Assembly: GCA_021814835.1 (NCBI GenBank)
Contig: JAKAHO010000005.1
Coordinates: 1 to 25,163, forward strand
DNA length: 25,163 nucleotides
DNA from: a bacterium
Lineage (GTDB): Bacteria > Patescibacteriota > Minisyncoccia > UBA6257 > GWB1-50-10
Direction of reading: 5' to 3'
Every line of letters begins with the position of its first letter. Positions within the stretch are counted from its first letter, which is position 1. Shown here piece by piece: positions 7,947-15,736 of the stretch. The notes below the pieces were generated by a model, which worked only from the letters and a program-made list of their open reading frames with translations, made no database searches and was not told the DNA's origin. Position numbers and translations under genes: made by a program.

Positions 7947-9350
7947 TTAGTTTCCCTTCAGGACCGCGATATCTTTCTCAAAGGAGTCCGCTTTTGTTAC
8001 GACGGGCTCGCCGTACCAGAAGCGGTATGTATACCAGTTTCCTCCTGCGTAATACTTTGCGGCCGCACAGCGTTCGCGGAGCTTTTGCGCTTCCGAAGGA
8101 ATCTGCTGACCATAATCAATGCAAGACTGGGATGTCATGAGGTCGTGGATGTAGATGCCGGTCGCCACGAACGCGTCCGAGTTATTCCAGGGGTTTGCAG
8201 GGTCGTTTTTGGTCACCGCTGAGATGCGTGCAGAATACAGTTTCCATGTAGAGGGAATAAACTGCGCGGGACCCATCGCGCCGCCGTACGCGCCATGCGC
8301 ATTCGCGCATGAAACTTTTGCTTCCATTGAGCTAGGATTGATGCCGAGCTTGCCGAGAAGCTCCAAGAAGTAGGGAATGTCGCGCGTCGGATGCATCGCG
8401 GTTGTATAGCTGCAGCGGCCCACATTTTTACCAAGGAGCGACTCGCGGCTCAAAATTGCGAGGATGAGCGAGGCGCGTACGCCCGAGGCGCCTTCCGCGA
8501 GACGTGCGTAGTCATATGCCTTTTCAAAGGTGAGATCTCCTCCGCCGATAAGCTCGAAGATACGGCTTCTGATTTGTGCCGCGGTTTCTTGCGTTTTCTT
8601 CAGGAGTTTTTGAAATTCACTTTCCTTGCCCTTGGTGTCTTTCAGCAGTTTATTTTTTTCTGCCTGTGTTGTCTCCTGACTTTTCTTTTGTGCGAGTTGA
8701 AGCGCCCTTAAGTTTTCCTGACTTTCTTTTTTGTCGGTCAGTTCAGTTTTTGTCGCAATGAGCGTCTGGCGCAAATCGGTGATTTCATTGAGTTTTGCGC
8801 GGATGCCGTCCTGAAGAAGCATTACGTTATTGATAGTGCCGAAGAAGTCTGAAAGGGTATTGTGCGCGAAGAGAATGACGAGCATATTTTCGCGGTCAGT
8901 CTGGTCGAGACTTTGAATTGCAGTCATAAGCGCGTCCTTATTTGTATCGATTTTATTCTCGGTCTTGTTGATATTTATCTGGGTATCGTTAATCTCTTGG
9001 TTGAGTTTTGTGAGCGTGAGGTTTATGCCTTTTACTTTCAAATTGAGCTTTTCAATCTGCGCGTTCAATGTGCCAATTTCTCCCTTCAATGTTTTGCCGG
9101 TTTTTTGGTATTTTTCGATTGTTTTCTGATGCTCATCTATCTGCTTTTCCAAGTCCGCAAGTTGGGCCTCAAGATCGGCGCGCTGCTCCTGCTTTGTTGG
9201 GCCTGATACCGTTGAGGTCGCAGCAGTTGAGGAGGATGTCTGGGCGCGTGTAGGCGTCGGAATAAGGCCCGCGCTGATTATTACCGTAAATAAAAGCGAA
9301 AGAGCCATGCTCCGTACAAAAAACCCAAAGAATCTCGCTTTGCGCTCCAT
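7947..9350 (-). CDS. Secreted coiled-coil lytic transglycosylase (MltB/SLT-like)
   Basis: A 467-aa exported peptidoglycan-active protein. Residues 1-36 form a signal peptide with a basic start, a hydrophobic core and a PTRA/Q cleavage candidate. A Thr/Ser-rich linker follows, then a long coiled coil (about 52-265) resembling EnvC/PcsB-type regulators. The C-terminal domain (about 280-430) carries the transglycosylase features ILSRES with probable catalytic E303 and GGAMGPAQFIPSTW. It probably cleaves the glycan strand of peptidoglycan during growth or division, with the coiled coil as a regulatory or partner-binding arm. The ATG at 9350 lies 8 nt after a minus-strand TATAAT box and has no Shine-Dalgarno, so the mRNA may be leaderless. 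The fusion of this coiled coil with a transglycosylase, rather than with M23 or NlpC, is less usual. Confidence 0.85.
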   Translation of the reverse strand: MERKARFFGFFVRSMALSLLFTVIISAGLIPTPTRAQTSSSTAATSTVSGPTKQEQRADLEAQLADLEKQIDEHQKTIEKYQKTGKTLKGEIGTLNAQIEKLNLKVKGINLTLTKLNQEINDTQININKTENKIDTNKDALMTAIQSLDQTDRENMLVILFAHNTLSDFFGTINNVMLLQDGIRAKLNEITDLRQTLIATKTELTDKKESQENLRALQLAQKKSQETTQAEKNKLLKDTKGKESEFQKLLKKTQETAAQIRSRIFELIGGGDLTFEKAYDYARLAEGASGVRASLILAILSRESLLGKNVGRCSYTTAMHPTRDIPYFLELLGKLGINPSSMEAKVSCANAHGAYGGAMGPAQFIPSTWKLYSARISAVTKNDPANPWNNSDAFVATGIYIHDLMTSQSCIDYGQQIPSEAQKLRERCAAAKYYAGGNWYTYRFWYGEPVVTKADSFEKDIAVLKGN

Positions 9351-9358
9351 GTATTCTT

Positions 9359-9364
9359 ATTATA
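9359..9364 (-). promoter_or_regulatory. -10 box of transglycosylase gene
   Basis: On the minus strand this reads TATAAT, with 8 nt (AAGAATAC) to the ATG at 9350. Transcription starting about 7 nt downstream of the box would begin at or next to the start codon. No good -35 is visible. Confidence 0.55.
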
Positions 9365-9367
9365 TAT

Positions 9368-9398
9368 AAAAAATGCCCCTCCGAAAAGGAAGAGCATT
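9368..9398 (-). terminator. Terminator after the bL31-bL25 operon
   Basis: On the minus strand AATGC (9394-9398) pairs with GCATT (9372-9376) through an imperfect C/T-rich and G-rich inner stem, followed directly by a run of six T. It ends the ribosomal protein transcript just before the transglycosylase promoter. Confidence 0.75.
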
Positions 9399-9421
9399 CT
9401 TGTTTTTGAGTTATTCCGATA

Positions 9422-10042
9422 TTACTTTGCTTCCGGTGTGGGCGCTGCTGTTGGAGTTGCTTCTGCCGCAACCGGTGCGGGCGCAACTTCTTCCGCCTTT
9501 GTCTTTTCGCCGACCGTGATGATAACGGATTCGGGGGAGACGAATATCTTTGCATCCTTCAATTCTTTGATGTCCTTCACATGAATGCTCTTGCCGTGGT
9601 TGTCGAGCGAGGAGATATCAACGGTGAACTCGTGGGGCATCTTGCCTGGGAGCGTCTCGATTTCGATTTCGTCGATAACTTTAATGATAGGAAGACCCAA
9701 CTTTGTTGCCGGCGCCTCACCTGTAAATGCAAACGGAATCTTTACGCGGATCTTTTCGTCCATGCGTACTGCGTAGAAGTCCGCTGCAAGATAGAGGCCT
9801 GAGATTGCGTGGCGATGCGCGTCCGTGATAAGCACAGGAACTTTCTTACCGCCCTCGATTGCAACCGTGACGAGCTCGTGTTCGCCCGCGGTTTTGAAGA
9901 TTTTTGAGAAATCTTTTTGTGAGACTGTAAGATGCTCGTTTTTTACGCCGTGGCCAAAAAGCTCGGCGGGCATGAAGCCTTTTTCGCGAAGCTGTTTAAC
10001 CTTTCTTCCTACGAGTTCACGTTTTGTAGCTTTGAGTTCCAT
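9422..10042 (-). CDS. rplY: 50S ribosomal protein bL25 (CTC form)
   Basis: A 206-aa ribosomal protein that binds 5S rRNA in the large subunit. The start MELKATKRELVGRKVKQLRE and the following GFMPAELFG segment match the bL25 N-terminal domain (the R-x-x-x-G-R/K-x-LR-x-x-G-x-x-P pattern). The C-terminal CTC domain is present (about 95-185, including EIETLPGKMPHEFTVDISSL). An Ala/Pro/Thr/Glu-rich tail ends the protein. It starts 5 nt after the bL31 gene and is co-transcribed with it. The upstream sequence has no Shine-Dalgarno. Confidence 0.95.
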   Translation of the reverse strand: MELKATKRELVGRKVKQLREKGFMPAELFGHGVKNEHLTVSQKDFSKIFKTAGEHELVTVAIEGGKKVPVLITDAHRHAISGLYLAADFYAVRMDEKIRVKIPFAFTGEAPATKLGLPIIKVIDEIEIETLPGKMPHEFTVDISSLDNHGKSIHVKDIKELKDAKIFVSPESVIITVGEKTKAEEVAPAPVAAEATPTAAPTPEAK

Positions 10043-10047
10043 ACGAT

Positions 10048-10323
10048 TTACTTATGCTTTGCCGCAATTTTCTTCTCAACTTTCATTTTCTTCACGCGAG
10101 GCTTCTTTTCGGCCTTAGGAGCAACCTTTTCCTTCCTTGCTCTGAAGCGTTCAACCCGTCCCGCGGTGTCTACGAGCATTTGTTTGCCGGTGTAGAACGG
10201 GTGGCACTTCGAACAGATTTCAACTTCAATTGATTTTGCGGTTGAACCAACGGTAAATGAGTTTCCGCATGCGCACTTTACGGGCGTTTTGGGGTTGTAC
10301 GCGGGATGAATGTCTTTTTTCAT
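10048..10323 (-). CDS. rpmE: 50S ribosomal protein bL31, zinc-ribbon type with basic tail
   Basis: A 91-aa protein; the family core is about 70 aa. It opens MKKDIHPAYNPKTPVKCACG, with cysteines in C-x-C and later C-x-x-C (ICSKCHPFYTGKQ), the zinc-binding form of bL31. After the conserved core comes a Lys/Arg-rich tail of about 30 residues, an extension likely to contact rRNA. The start is set at 10323 because the six residues before it in the open frame are not conserved, and because a TTGATT-17-TATCAT promoter sits immediately upstream. It is the first gene of the bL31-bL25 pair. Confidence 0.95.
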   Translation of the reverse strand: MKKDIHPAYNPKTPVKCACGNSFTVGSTAKSIEVEICSKCHPFYTGKQMLVDTAGRVERFRARKEKVAPKAEKKPRVKKMKVEKKIAAKHK

Positions 10324-10332
10324 AACCCGACT

Positions 10333-10361
10333 ATGATACAAGTAACCCTTATAAAAATCAA
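10333..10361 (-). promoter_or_regulatory. Promoter of the bL31-bL25 operon
   Basis: On the minus strand TTGATT (10356-10361) and TATCAT (10333-10338) are separated by 17 bp. The -10 lies 9 nt before the bL31 ATG at 10323, again giving almost no leader. Confidence 0.6.
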
Positions 10362-10410
10362 CCCCATATTAAGGAGGGGGCTCGGGTGAATGCCTGATAG
10401 TAATGAAAAG

Positions 10411-10439
10411 TTGACTAATTGCCGAAAAAGTACTACTTT
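10411..10439 (+). promoter_or_regulatory. Candidate promoter of the lipoprotein gene
   Basis: TTGACT (10411-10416) and TACTTT (10434-10439) are spaced by 17 bp, leaving a 50-nt leader before the ATG at 10499. A leader of this length with a strong ribosome binding site differs from the short-leader style of neighbouring genes. Confidence 0.45.
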
Positions 10440-10474
10440 AAGGTCAGCTATTTGTAATCCACCAATTACTGAAG

Positions 10475-10492
10475 AACCCTTAGAAAGGGGAG
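10475..10492 (+). promoter_or_regulatory. Strong ribosome binding site with AACCCTTA leader motif
   Basis: AAAGGGGAG (10484-10492) lies 6 nt before the ATG and would pair well with an anti-Shine-Dalgarno. AACCCTTA at 10475-10482 is followed by 16 nt and then ATG. The same octamer at the same distance precedes the radical SAM gene at 20442. Confidence 0.6.
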
Positions 10493-10498
10493 AGGCAC

Positions 10499-12580
10499 AT
10501 GAAGAATCCGCTCCGCAGTTCCGCGTTGATTGTTTCACTCGTCTCGTTGTTCCTTGCTGCGGGGTGCGGCGACACGCCTTCCGTCCGGCCCTGCCCGGAC
10601 TCCGAGTGCGTCGTTCCGCCTCCGCTCTGCTCGGTCTCGTCCCTGCCGTTCACCGTCATGTCCGTCTCGCCCGCAAATGGCGTGACGGGCGCTTCCATCG
10701 TGTCGCACGTCGAGATCACGTTCTCGTTCGTGCTTGACCCGAAGTCGGTGACCTCCGCGACCGTGAAGCTCATGATGGGCGACACGCTCGTGCCGGTTGC
10801 TTACACGGTGAGCGGGGACCATGTCACGCTCACTCCCGTTGCTTCGCTCGCGTACAACACAACGTACACGGGTGTAATCACGGCCGGAGTGACGGACTGC
10901 AATGGCAGTCCGCTTGCGACGGAATATCGGTGGTCGTTTACCACCGAGAGTCCGCCTCTTTCGCCGCTCTCGATCACGTCGGTTTCGCCCGCAGATGGCG
11001 CGGTGAATGTGCTTGTGACGACTCCTGTCGTCATCACGTTCTCGCGCCCCATCGACGCGACGACGGCCCTTGCGTCGTCGGTCATTCTGAAGATCGGTGC
11101 GAGCGCGGTTGCGACTTCCACTACGGTGAGCGGTGCGAGCATTACGCTTGTGCCTGCTGCTGCACTCGCGTACAACACAACGTACACGGGTGTCGTGACG
11201 ACTGCGGTGAAGGACACTGCAGGCATTGCACTTCTGTCGGAGTACTCGTGGTCGTTTACCACCAGGAATCCGCCGCTCGTGCCGCTTGCGGTCACGTCGG
11301 TTTCGCCCGCAAACGGCGCAACCAACGTGCTCATCGCGACTCCTGTCGTCATCACCTTCTCGCGTTCTCTCGATGCGTCAACTGTTTCCACGTCGTCCGT
11401 CATGCTGAAGTTTGGTACGAGTTCCGTGCCGGCGGCAGCTACGGTGAGCGGTGCGAGCATTACGCTCGTGCCTGCTGCTGCACTCGCGTACAACACAACG
11501 TACACGGGTGTCGTGACGACTGCGGTGAAGGACACCGGCGGCAACACGCTTGCGTCGGAGTACTCGTGGTCATTCACAACCGAGACCACCACCTGCATTC
11601 CATTCACGCTCGACGTTTCGCGTCAGATCGTGGATGTGGCGACGGATGAGCTCGGCAACGTGTTCGTCTACGGCTACTTCGGCTCTCCCATCCCAGACAT
11701 CTTCGTCGCGAAGTTCGCTTCGGACGGCTCGTTTGGGTGGCTCGCGGAAATCGTGACGCCGGACATCGACTGGCCCCAGGGCGGCATCACTGCCTCCTCC
11801 GGAAAGGTCTACATCCAGCGTTATCGCGAGGTGTCGGGAAGTTCCGGCACCACGCGGGTGTTCGTTGATGCTCTCCAGGCATCCAACGGCGCCTCGCTCT
11901 GGAGTACGGAGACCGATTCTGGTTCCATGCCTTCGAGGATTGCGGTCGACAGCACGGGCAACGTCTACGCGACGAATACCCATTCGACCGTGAAGCTCGA
12001 CAGCACGGGTACCATCGTCGGCCGTACCGCGTCCGGAGGCAGCGCGAATGCGTTTGCGTTCGGGGGGTTGTTCGTCGCCGGCGTTTCTTACGTCGACACG
12101 ACGAATCTCTCCGACCGCTTCCTCACGCGTTCCGACACGAGCCTTACTGCGGCGTGGACCGAGTGGCGGCGCGATACGTTCAATCAGGACGTGTTCGCCG
12201 TCGTTGCATCGGAGAGCAATTCGTTGCTCTGCGTCGCCGAGGATTCGTACACCGCTACGTCAACCTCAGCTACGTTCCAGCCGTACGTTACCTGCTACAC
12301 GATTGCGGGCGGGGGAAGCTCTGCAAGTCTCGCGTGGTCGAAGATGCTCGCGGGTGGAAGGGTCACCTCTGCCGCCGCAGGCTCTTCCGGTTTCTACGTC
12401 ATGATGGACGGCGTTCCGCCGACCCTCGTGAAGCTCGACGCGAGCGGCAACGTGCTTTGGACGGCGTCCGTCCCTCTCGGAGGAAGCGGGGTCGCTCAAT
12501 TTGGCGAGACTCGCGTGTACATCGCGGGCGGAAATGCGCTTCAGGTCTTTAACGCCGTGACGGGCGCGAAGATTCAGTAA
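10499..12580 (+). CDS. Surface lipoprotein with three Big_5-like Ig domains and a propeller-like tail
   Basis: A 693-aa probable lipoprotein. The signal peptide ends in the lipobox L-A-A-G-C with lipidated C23. Three Ig-like repeats follow (about 53-150, 158-257 and 264-361). Each opens S-V-S-P-A-N/D-G, has an ITFS-type strand and ends W-S-F-T-T, the pattern of bacterial Ig-like Big_5/SbsA-type domains. Residues about 365-693 contain repeated DxxGNVY/DxxGN-type blades suggesting a beta-propeller. Its role is probably adhesion or cell-surface binding. The gene is clearly richer in GC and codon-biased to C/G endings compared with neighbours, has a strong Shine-Dalgarno unlike them, and has its own terminator. 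These are signs of horizontal acquisition. Domains 2 and 3 share almost identical DNA, pointing to recent tandem duplication. Confidence 0.8.
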   Translation: MKNPLRSSALIVSLVSLFLAAGCGDTPSVRPCPDSECVVPPPLCSVSSLPFTVMSVSPANGVTGASIVSHVEITFSFVLDPKSVTSATVKLMMGDTLVPVAYTVSGDHVTLTPVASLAYNTTYTGVITAGVTDCNGSPLATEYRWSFTTESPPLSPLSITSVSPADGAVNVLVTTPVVITFSRPIDATTALASSVILKIGASAVATSTTVSGASITLVPAAALAYNTTYTGVVTTAVKDTAGIALLSEYSWSFTTRNPPLVPLAVTSVSPANGATNVLIATPVVITFSRSLDASTVSTSSVMLKFGTSSVPAAATVSGASITLVPAAALAYNTTYTGVVTTAVKDTGGNTLASEYSWSFTTETTTCIPFTLDVSRQIVDVATDELGNVFVYGYFGSPIPDIFVAKFASDGSFGWLAEIVTPDIDWPQGGITASSGKVYIQRYREVSGSSGTTRVFVDALQASNGASLWSTETDSGSMPSRIAVDSTGNVYATNTHSTVKLDSTGTIVGRTASGGSANAFAFGGLFVAGVSYVDTTNLSDRFLTRSDTSLTAAWTEWRRDTFNQDVFAVVASESNSLLCVAEDSYTATSTSATFQPYVTCYTIAGGGSSASLAWSKMLAGGRVTSAAAGSSGFYVMMDGVPPTLVKLDASGNVLWTASVPLGGSGVAQFGETRVYIAGGNALQVFNAVTGAKIQ
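11121..11217 (+). repeat. 97-bp direct repeat, copy A (copy B at 11439-11535)
   Basis: The 97 bp from CTACGGTGAGCGG to AAGGACAC recur exactly 318 bp later with one difference (CTTGTG against CTCGTG). They encode the C-terminal strands of Ig domains 2 and 3 of the lipoprotein. Near identity at third codon positions indicates recent duplication or gene conversion. The repeats could also allow domain gain or loss by recombination. Confidence 0.9.
11439..11535 (+). repeat. 97-bp direct repeat, copy B
   Basis: Second copy of the repeat at 11121-11217, in Ig domain 3. It matches at 96 of 97 positions by direct comparison. The 318-bp offset is a multiple of three, so unequal crossing-over between copies would keep the reading frame. 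Confidence 0.9.
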
Positions 12581-12597
12581 TTCGGTCGTAAAGATTC

Positions 12598-12626
12598 AAC
12601 CCCCGCCGGTTCCGGCGGGGGTTTTT
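12598..12626 (+). terminator. Strong rho-independent terminator after the lipoprotein gene
   Basis: A perfect stem CCCCCGCCGG / CCGGCGGGGG with only TT between the arms (the real loop takes a few stem bases) is followed by GTTTTTATT. It isolates the lipoprotein transcript from the next gene. Confidence 0.92.
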
Positions 12627-12635
12627 ATTGGGGTA

Positions 12636-12664
12636 TTGCCAAATTTCTTAATATGTTGTATAAT
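12636..12664 (+). promoter_or_regulatory. Promoter of the Fn3/cohesin-like protein gene
   Basis: TTGCCA (12636-12641) and TATAAT (12659-12664) are separated by exactly 17 bp. TATAAT ends 10 nt before the ATG at 12675, so the mRNA leader would be about 3-5 nt or none. Confidence 0.75.
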
Positions 12665-12674
12665 GCCCCCACAT

Positions 12675-14447
12675 ATGAACAAGTATGCAATGAGAGCAAT
12701 TTCGGGGTTTGTAGCAGTTGTTATCATGATAATATCTGCGCCGTTTGCGCATGCGGTATTTGTGCCTCCTGTTGCGAATTTTTCTGTATCCGTAAAGAGT
12801 GCAACGGCGGTAACGCTTGCGTGGGATACGCCCCAGTATGCCGGAGGATCATCGTTTGATGTGCGTTATTCAACCGCAGCGATTACCGAAAGTAATTTTT
12901 CACTCGCAACGCAAGTAACTGCGGGAGTACCCGTGTTCATTTCTGCGACTGCACAACAGATGGATATCGCGGGACTCGCACCAAGCACAACCTATTATTT
13001 TGCGGTTCGCGCTGTTGATAGTTCTTCCGGGGATTCATCTGCGGTTTTCGCGTCGGCAACCACTTTGGCTTCCGGCGGCGGCACGGGCGGCGGCAACATC
13101 GGTGGCGGAACTATTGTAATTCCTCCTGTTGCAAACCTTTCGACAACTTCAACGCTTACGGACGTTCTTGTTTCGTGGGATACGCCCCAGTATGGCAACG
13201 CCACGTCGTTTGAAATGAGGTATTCCACCTCAACGCTCACGGATGCGAATTTTTCAAGCGGTATATTCGTGTCTGCGATGCCGTTGCCGATTGCGAGTAC
13301 GCGCCAGAACAAGCTTGTGTCCGGCCTCTCGAATTCGACGACATATTATTTCGGCATCAAGCTTTTGAGCGGTTCCAACCCCTCAGTTGCCATGTACATC
13401 CCCGGAACGACGCTTGCTCCCGCGAGTACCGGTGGCGGTAACACCGGCGGAGGTGGAGGCGGAGGCAGCGGCGGCGGAAGCGTTGACGGAAGAGTTGGGA
13501 TATTTATTAACACAGGAGGCGGCGGCGTTGGTCCTGTCGTGCCCGTGGTGCTTGCGAAGCCGAGCTTCGTCATCAACGACGGTGCGGCAAAAACTGACAG
13601 CCCGCTTGTGACGCTTACGATTTCCGCAAAAGATTATGCGGAGATGATGATTGCGAATACTTCTGATTTTGCGGGCTCATTCTGGGAGCCTACTGCGTCG
13701 ACGACGCGCTGGGGTCTCACGAACGGCAACGGAATGAAGACCGTATATATGAAATATCGGACGCCGAGTACTTCGACTGAAGCGTTTGCGACGAGTTCGA
13801 TATTGCTTGATACCCCTGTTCAGGTCATTCAAAATGTTATTCGCGAGATTCGCTATGTTTCAGGAGCCGACGCGCGTATTACTATTGCGCCGAATGAACT
13901 CACTGTTGGATACGATAAGCGCATAGTGGTAGTGCTCACCGCAAATCCGAGCGGACAGACGTATCGCGCACATGTGGATCTTTCGTACCCCTCGGATTGG
14001 TTGAAACTCGAGAAAGTCGAGTATGGCCAGGATTGGGTGCCTGAGTATGGCGCGGGACTTGATAACGAAGACCCCGTGAAAGGACTCATTTCGAAGACTG
14101 CCCATTTCTCATCGGGATATTCAACGCCGAAACACTTTGCGACGCTTACCTTTGTCGCGAATGACGTAGGTGCCGGCACTATCAATATTCTTGAAAAGAA
14201 CTCGCTTGCAAGCGCGCATGCTATCGAGGGCGGTCCTCAGAATGACAGCACGTTAATAGGTAAGTTGGGCGACAAGAAGTTTCAGTTCGCAAATATTCTT
14301 TTTGCGAGCGGACTTGATTCGTACGGAGGTCTTCTTACGCTTGGTACGATAATTGTATTGCTCTACCTCATTATTCTCATGATTCGTGATAAATATCGCC
14401 ACGGCAAAGTGTGGTTCCATCACGGATTTACACGAAAACAGAAATAG
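12675..14447 (+). CDS. Membrane-anchored surface protein with two Fn3 domains and a cohesin-like domain
   Basis: A 590-aa exported protein. The signal peptide covers residues 1-26 with an AHA cleavage site. Two fibronectin type III-like domains follow (about 30-125 and 145-250), both with the S-W/A-W-D-T-P-Q-Y and T-T-Y-Y-F patterns. A linker very rich in glycine comes next (about 255-285), then a beta-rich region. A cohesin-like module (about 395-525) shows a VGYDKRIVVVLTANPSG strand and an FATLTFVANDVGAGTINI closing strand. A C-terminal membrane helix (553-570) and a short basic cytoplasmic tail anchor it. Cohesin-like and Fn3 modules mediate protein or glycan contacts, so surface attachment is likely. 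ATG at 12675 is chosen for its distance from the TATAAT box and its fit to a signal peptide. Confidence 0.8.
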   Translation: MNKYAMRAISGFVAVVIMIISAPFAHAVFVPPVANFSVSVKSATAVTLAWDTPQYAGGSSFDVRYSTAAITESNFSLATQVTAGVPVFISATAQQMDIAGLAPSTTYYFAVRAVDSSSGDSSAVFASATTLASGGGTGGGNIGGGTIVIPPVANLSTTSTLTDVLVSWDTPQYGNATSFEMRYSTSTLTDANFSSGIFVSAMPLPIASTRQNKLVSGLSNSTTYYFGIKLLSGSNPSVAMYIPGTTLAPASTGGGNTGGGGGGGSGGGSVDGRVGIFINTGGGGVGPVVPVVLAKPSFVINDGAAKTDSPLVTLTISAKDYAEMMIANTSDFAGSFWEPTASTTRWGLTNGNGMKTVYMKYRTPSTSTEAFATSSILLDTPVQVIQNVIREIRYVSGADARITIAPNELTVGYDKRIVVVLTANPSGQTYRAHVDLSYPSDWLKLEKVEYGQDWVPEYGAGLDNEDPVKGLISKTAHFSSGYSTPKHFATLTFVANDVGAGTINILEKNSLASAHAIEGGPQNDSTLIGKLGDKKFQFANILFASGLDSYGGLLTLGTIIVLLYLIILMIRDKYRHGKVWFHHGFTRKQK

Positions 14448-14448
14448 C

Positions 14449-14476
14449 AAAAACCCCCGCCTTGAGCGGGGTTTTT
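14449..14476 (+). terminator. Terminator after the Fn3 protein gene
   Basis: A-run, then CCCCGC, a CTTGA loop, GCGGGG and TTTTT form a good rho-independent terminator directly after the stop. The A-run means it may also work on the opposite strand. Confidence 0.9.
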
Positions 14477-14488
14477 GTATTTCTCGTG

Positions 14489-14497
14489 TGATATAAT
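14489..14497 (+). promoter_or_regulatory. Extended -10 promoter of the GH130 genes
   Basis: TGATATAAT is a perfect TGnTATAAT element (TATAAT at 14492-14497), the same as the one before the transketolase genes. The start codon is 37 nt downstream, so this leader is longer than for most genes here. Confidence 0.6.
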
Positions 14498-14534
14498 TAT
14501 CTTATCAACAGTTCGAAGAACTGCAATTATTTTA

Positions 14535-15719
14535 ATGGCACGCGTTGTGAGTATTAAAAAAATAATACGAAAAAAGAGCAAATCTCTCGCGAAGAAAAAG
14601 CCGAACGCACCGCGTAAAAAAGTTGTGCGTGTAAAAAAAAGCGTTGTCCGTAAAGGCGCGCGGTCTCGCGCCATTTATTCGGCTGATTTACAACTCAACC
14701 GTTATGACGGCAATCCGATAGTGGTGCCGAATGCCGGTAACGCGTGGGAATCGAAAGCGACATTTAATCCTTCTGCCGTTTTTGACGGCAGCAAGGTTCA
14801 CCTCGTGTATCGTGCGATAGGCGACGATGACTCATCGGTTATCGGGTATACATCATCAAGCGATGGACTCGGTATTGATGAGCGCGTCGCGCACCCCGTG
14901 TATGTGCGGGCGGTTACCTTTCAGAAGGCGAAGGATGATATGCATATACCGACGGTGTTGTATTGTTCCGGCGGGGGATGGAACGGAGGATGCGAGGACC
15001 CGCGCCTCACATTAATAGACGACCGCGTGTATATGACCTACACCGCGTTCGACAGTTGGAATTCGGTGCGTATCGCGCTTACGTCAATCGCGCTTCAGGA
15101 TTTACAGAATAAAAAATGGACGTGGAAGAAGCCTGTATTTATTTCAGAGCCCGGACACATCAATAAAAATTGGGTTATTTTTCCCGAAAAAATAAATGGG
15201 CAGTACGCGATATTGCACAGCATCTCGCCTGAGATTGCTATCGATTATGTAGACAGTCTTGATGATTTCGACGGAGAGACGTTTGTGAAGAGCGCGTATA
15301 AGAGCAAGGCGCCGTACAAAAAATCGTGGGATAATTGGGTGCGCGGTGCGGGGCCTGCTCCATTGAAAACAAAATACGGTTGGCTTGTGCTGTACCACGC
15401 GATGGATTCGAATGACCCGAACCGCTACAAACTCGGCGCGATGATTCTCGACGAAAAGAATCCGACAAATATTTTATACCGCTCGGTGACTCCTGTGCTT
15501 GAGCCCGATGAGTATTACGAAAATGAAGGGTTTAAGGCAGGCGTTATTTATAGTTGCGGCGCGGTCATTAAGGATGGACAACTCATTGTGTATTATGGAG
15601 GTGCGGATACGGTCGTGTGTGCGGCATCGGTTGACCTTGATACGTTCCTCGACGAACTCGCGAGAACAGGGAGGGCGCATCTGAGCGCGAAGAAGGGGAA
15701 GGCGACGAAGAAAAAATAG
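14535..15719 (+). CDS. GH130-like glycoside phosphorylase with a strongly basic N-terminal extension
   Basis: A 394-aa protein of the GH130 (DUF377) five-bladed propeller family, which cleaves beta-mannosides with phosphate or acts as a related hydrolase. Seen: NPIVVPNAGNAWESKATFNP, the KVHLVYRAIG strand, and GGCEDPR with the family acid residue at about D155. FPEKINGQYAILH at about 215 and a VYYGGADTVVCAAS closing blade complete the family pattern. Residues 1-45 contain 20 Lys/Arg, an extension unlike the family norm that could bind nucleic acid or an anionic polymer. The C-terminus is also Lys-rich. ATG at 14535 is used because the frame upstream starts only with TTG before the promoter. 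No signal peptide is present. The next gene encodes two more such modules. Confidence 0.85.
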   Translation: MARVVSIKKIIRKKSKSLAKKKPNAPRKKVVRVKKSVVRKGARSRAIYSADLQLNRYDGNPIVVPNAGNAWESKATFNPSAVFDGSKVHLVYRAIGDDDSSVIGYTSSSDGLGIDERVAHPVYVRAVTFQKAKDDMHIPTVLYCSGGGWNGGCEDPRLTLIDDRVYMTYTAFDSWNSVRIALTSIALQDLQNKKWTWKKPVFISEPGHINKNWVIFPEKINGQYAILHSISPEIAIDYVDSLDDFDGETFVKSAYKSKAPYKKSWDNWVRGAGPAPLKTKYGWLVLYHAMDSNDPNRYKLGAMILDEKNPTNILYRSVTPVLEPDEYYENEGFKAGVIYSCGAVIKDGQLIVYYGGADTVVCAASVDLDTFLDELARTGRAHLSAKKGKATKKK

Positions 15720-15736
15720 TGAATCTGAAATAAAAC

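Noticed and set aside
10801..11607. 268-aa minus-strand and 239-aa plus-strand (10930-11649) open frames in the lipoprotein gene
   Set aside because: High GC and repeats keep alternative frames open. The real frame has a lipobox, Ig signatures and a ribosome binding site. The antisense frames simply mirror the repeats.
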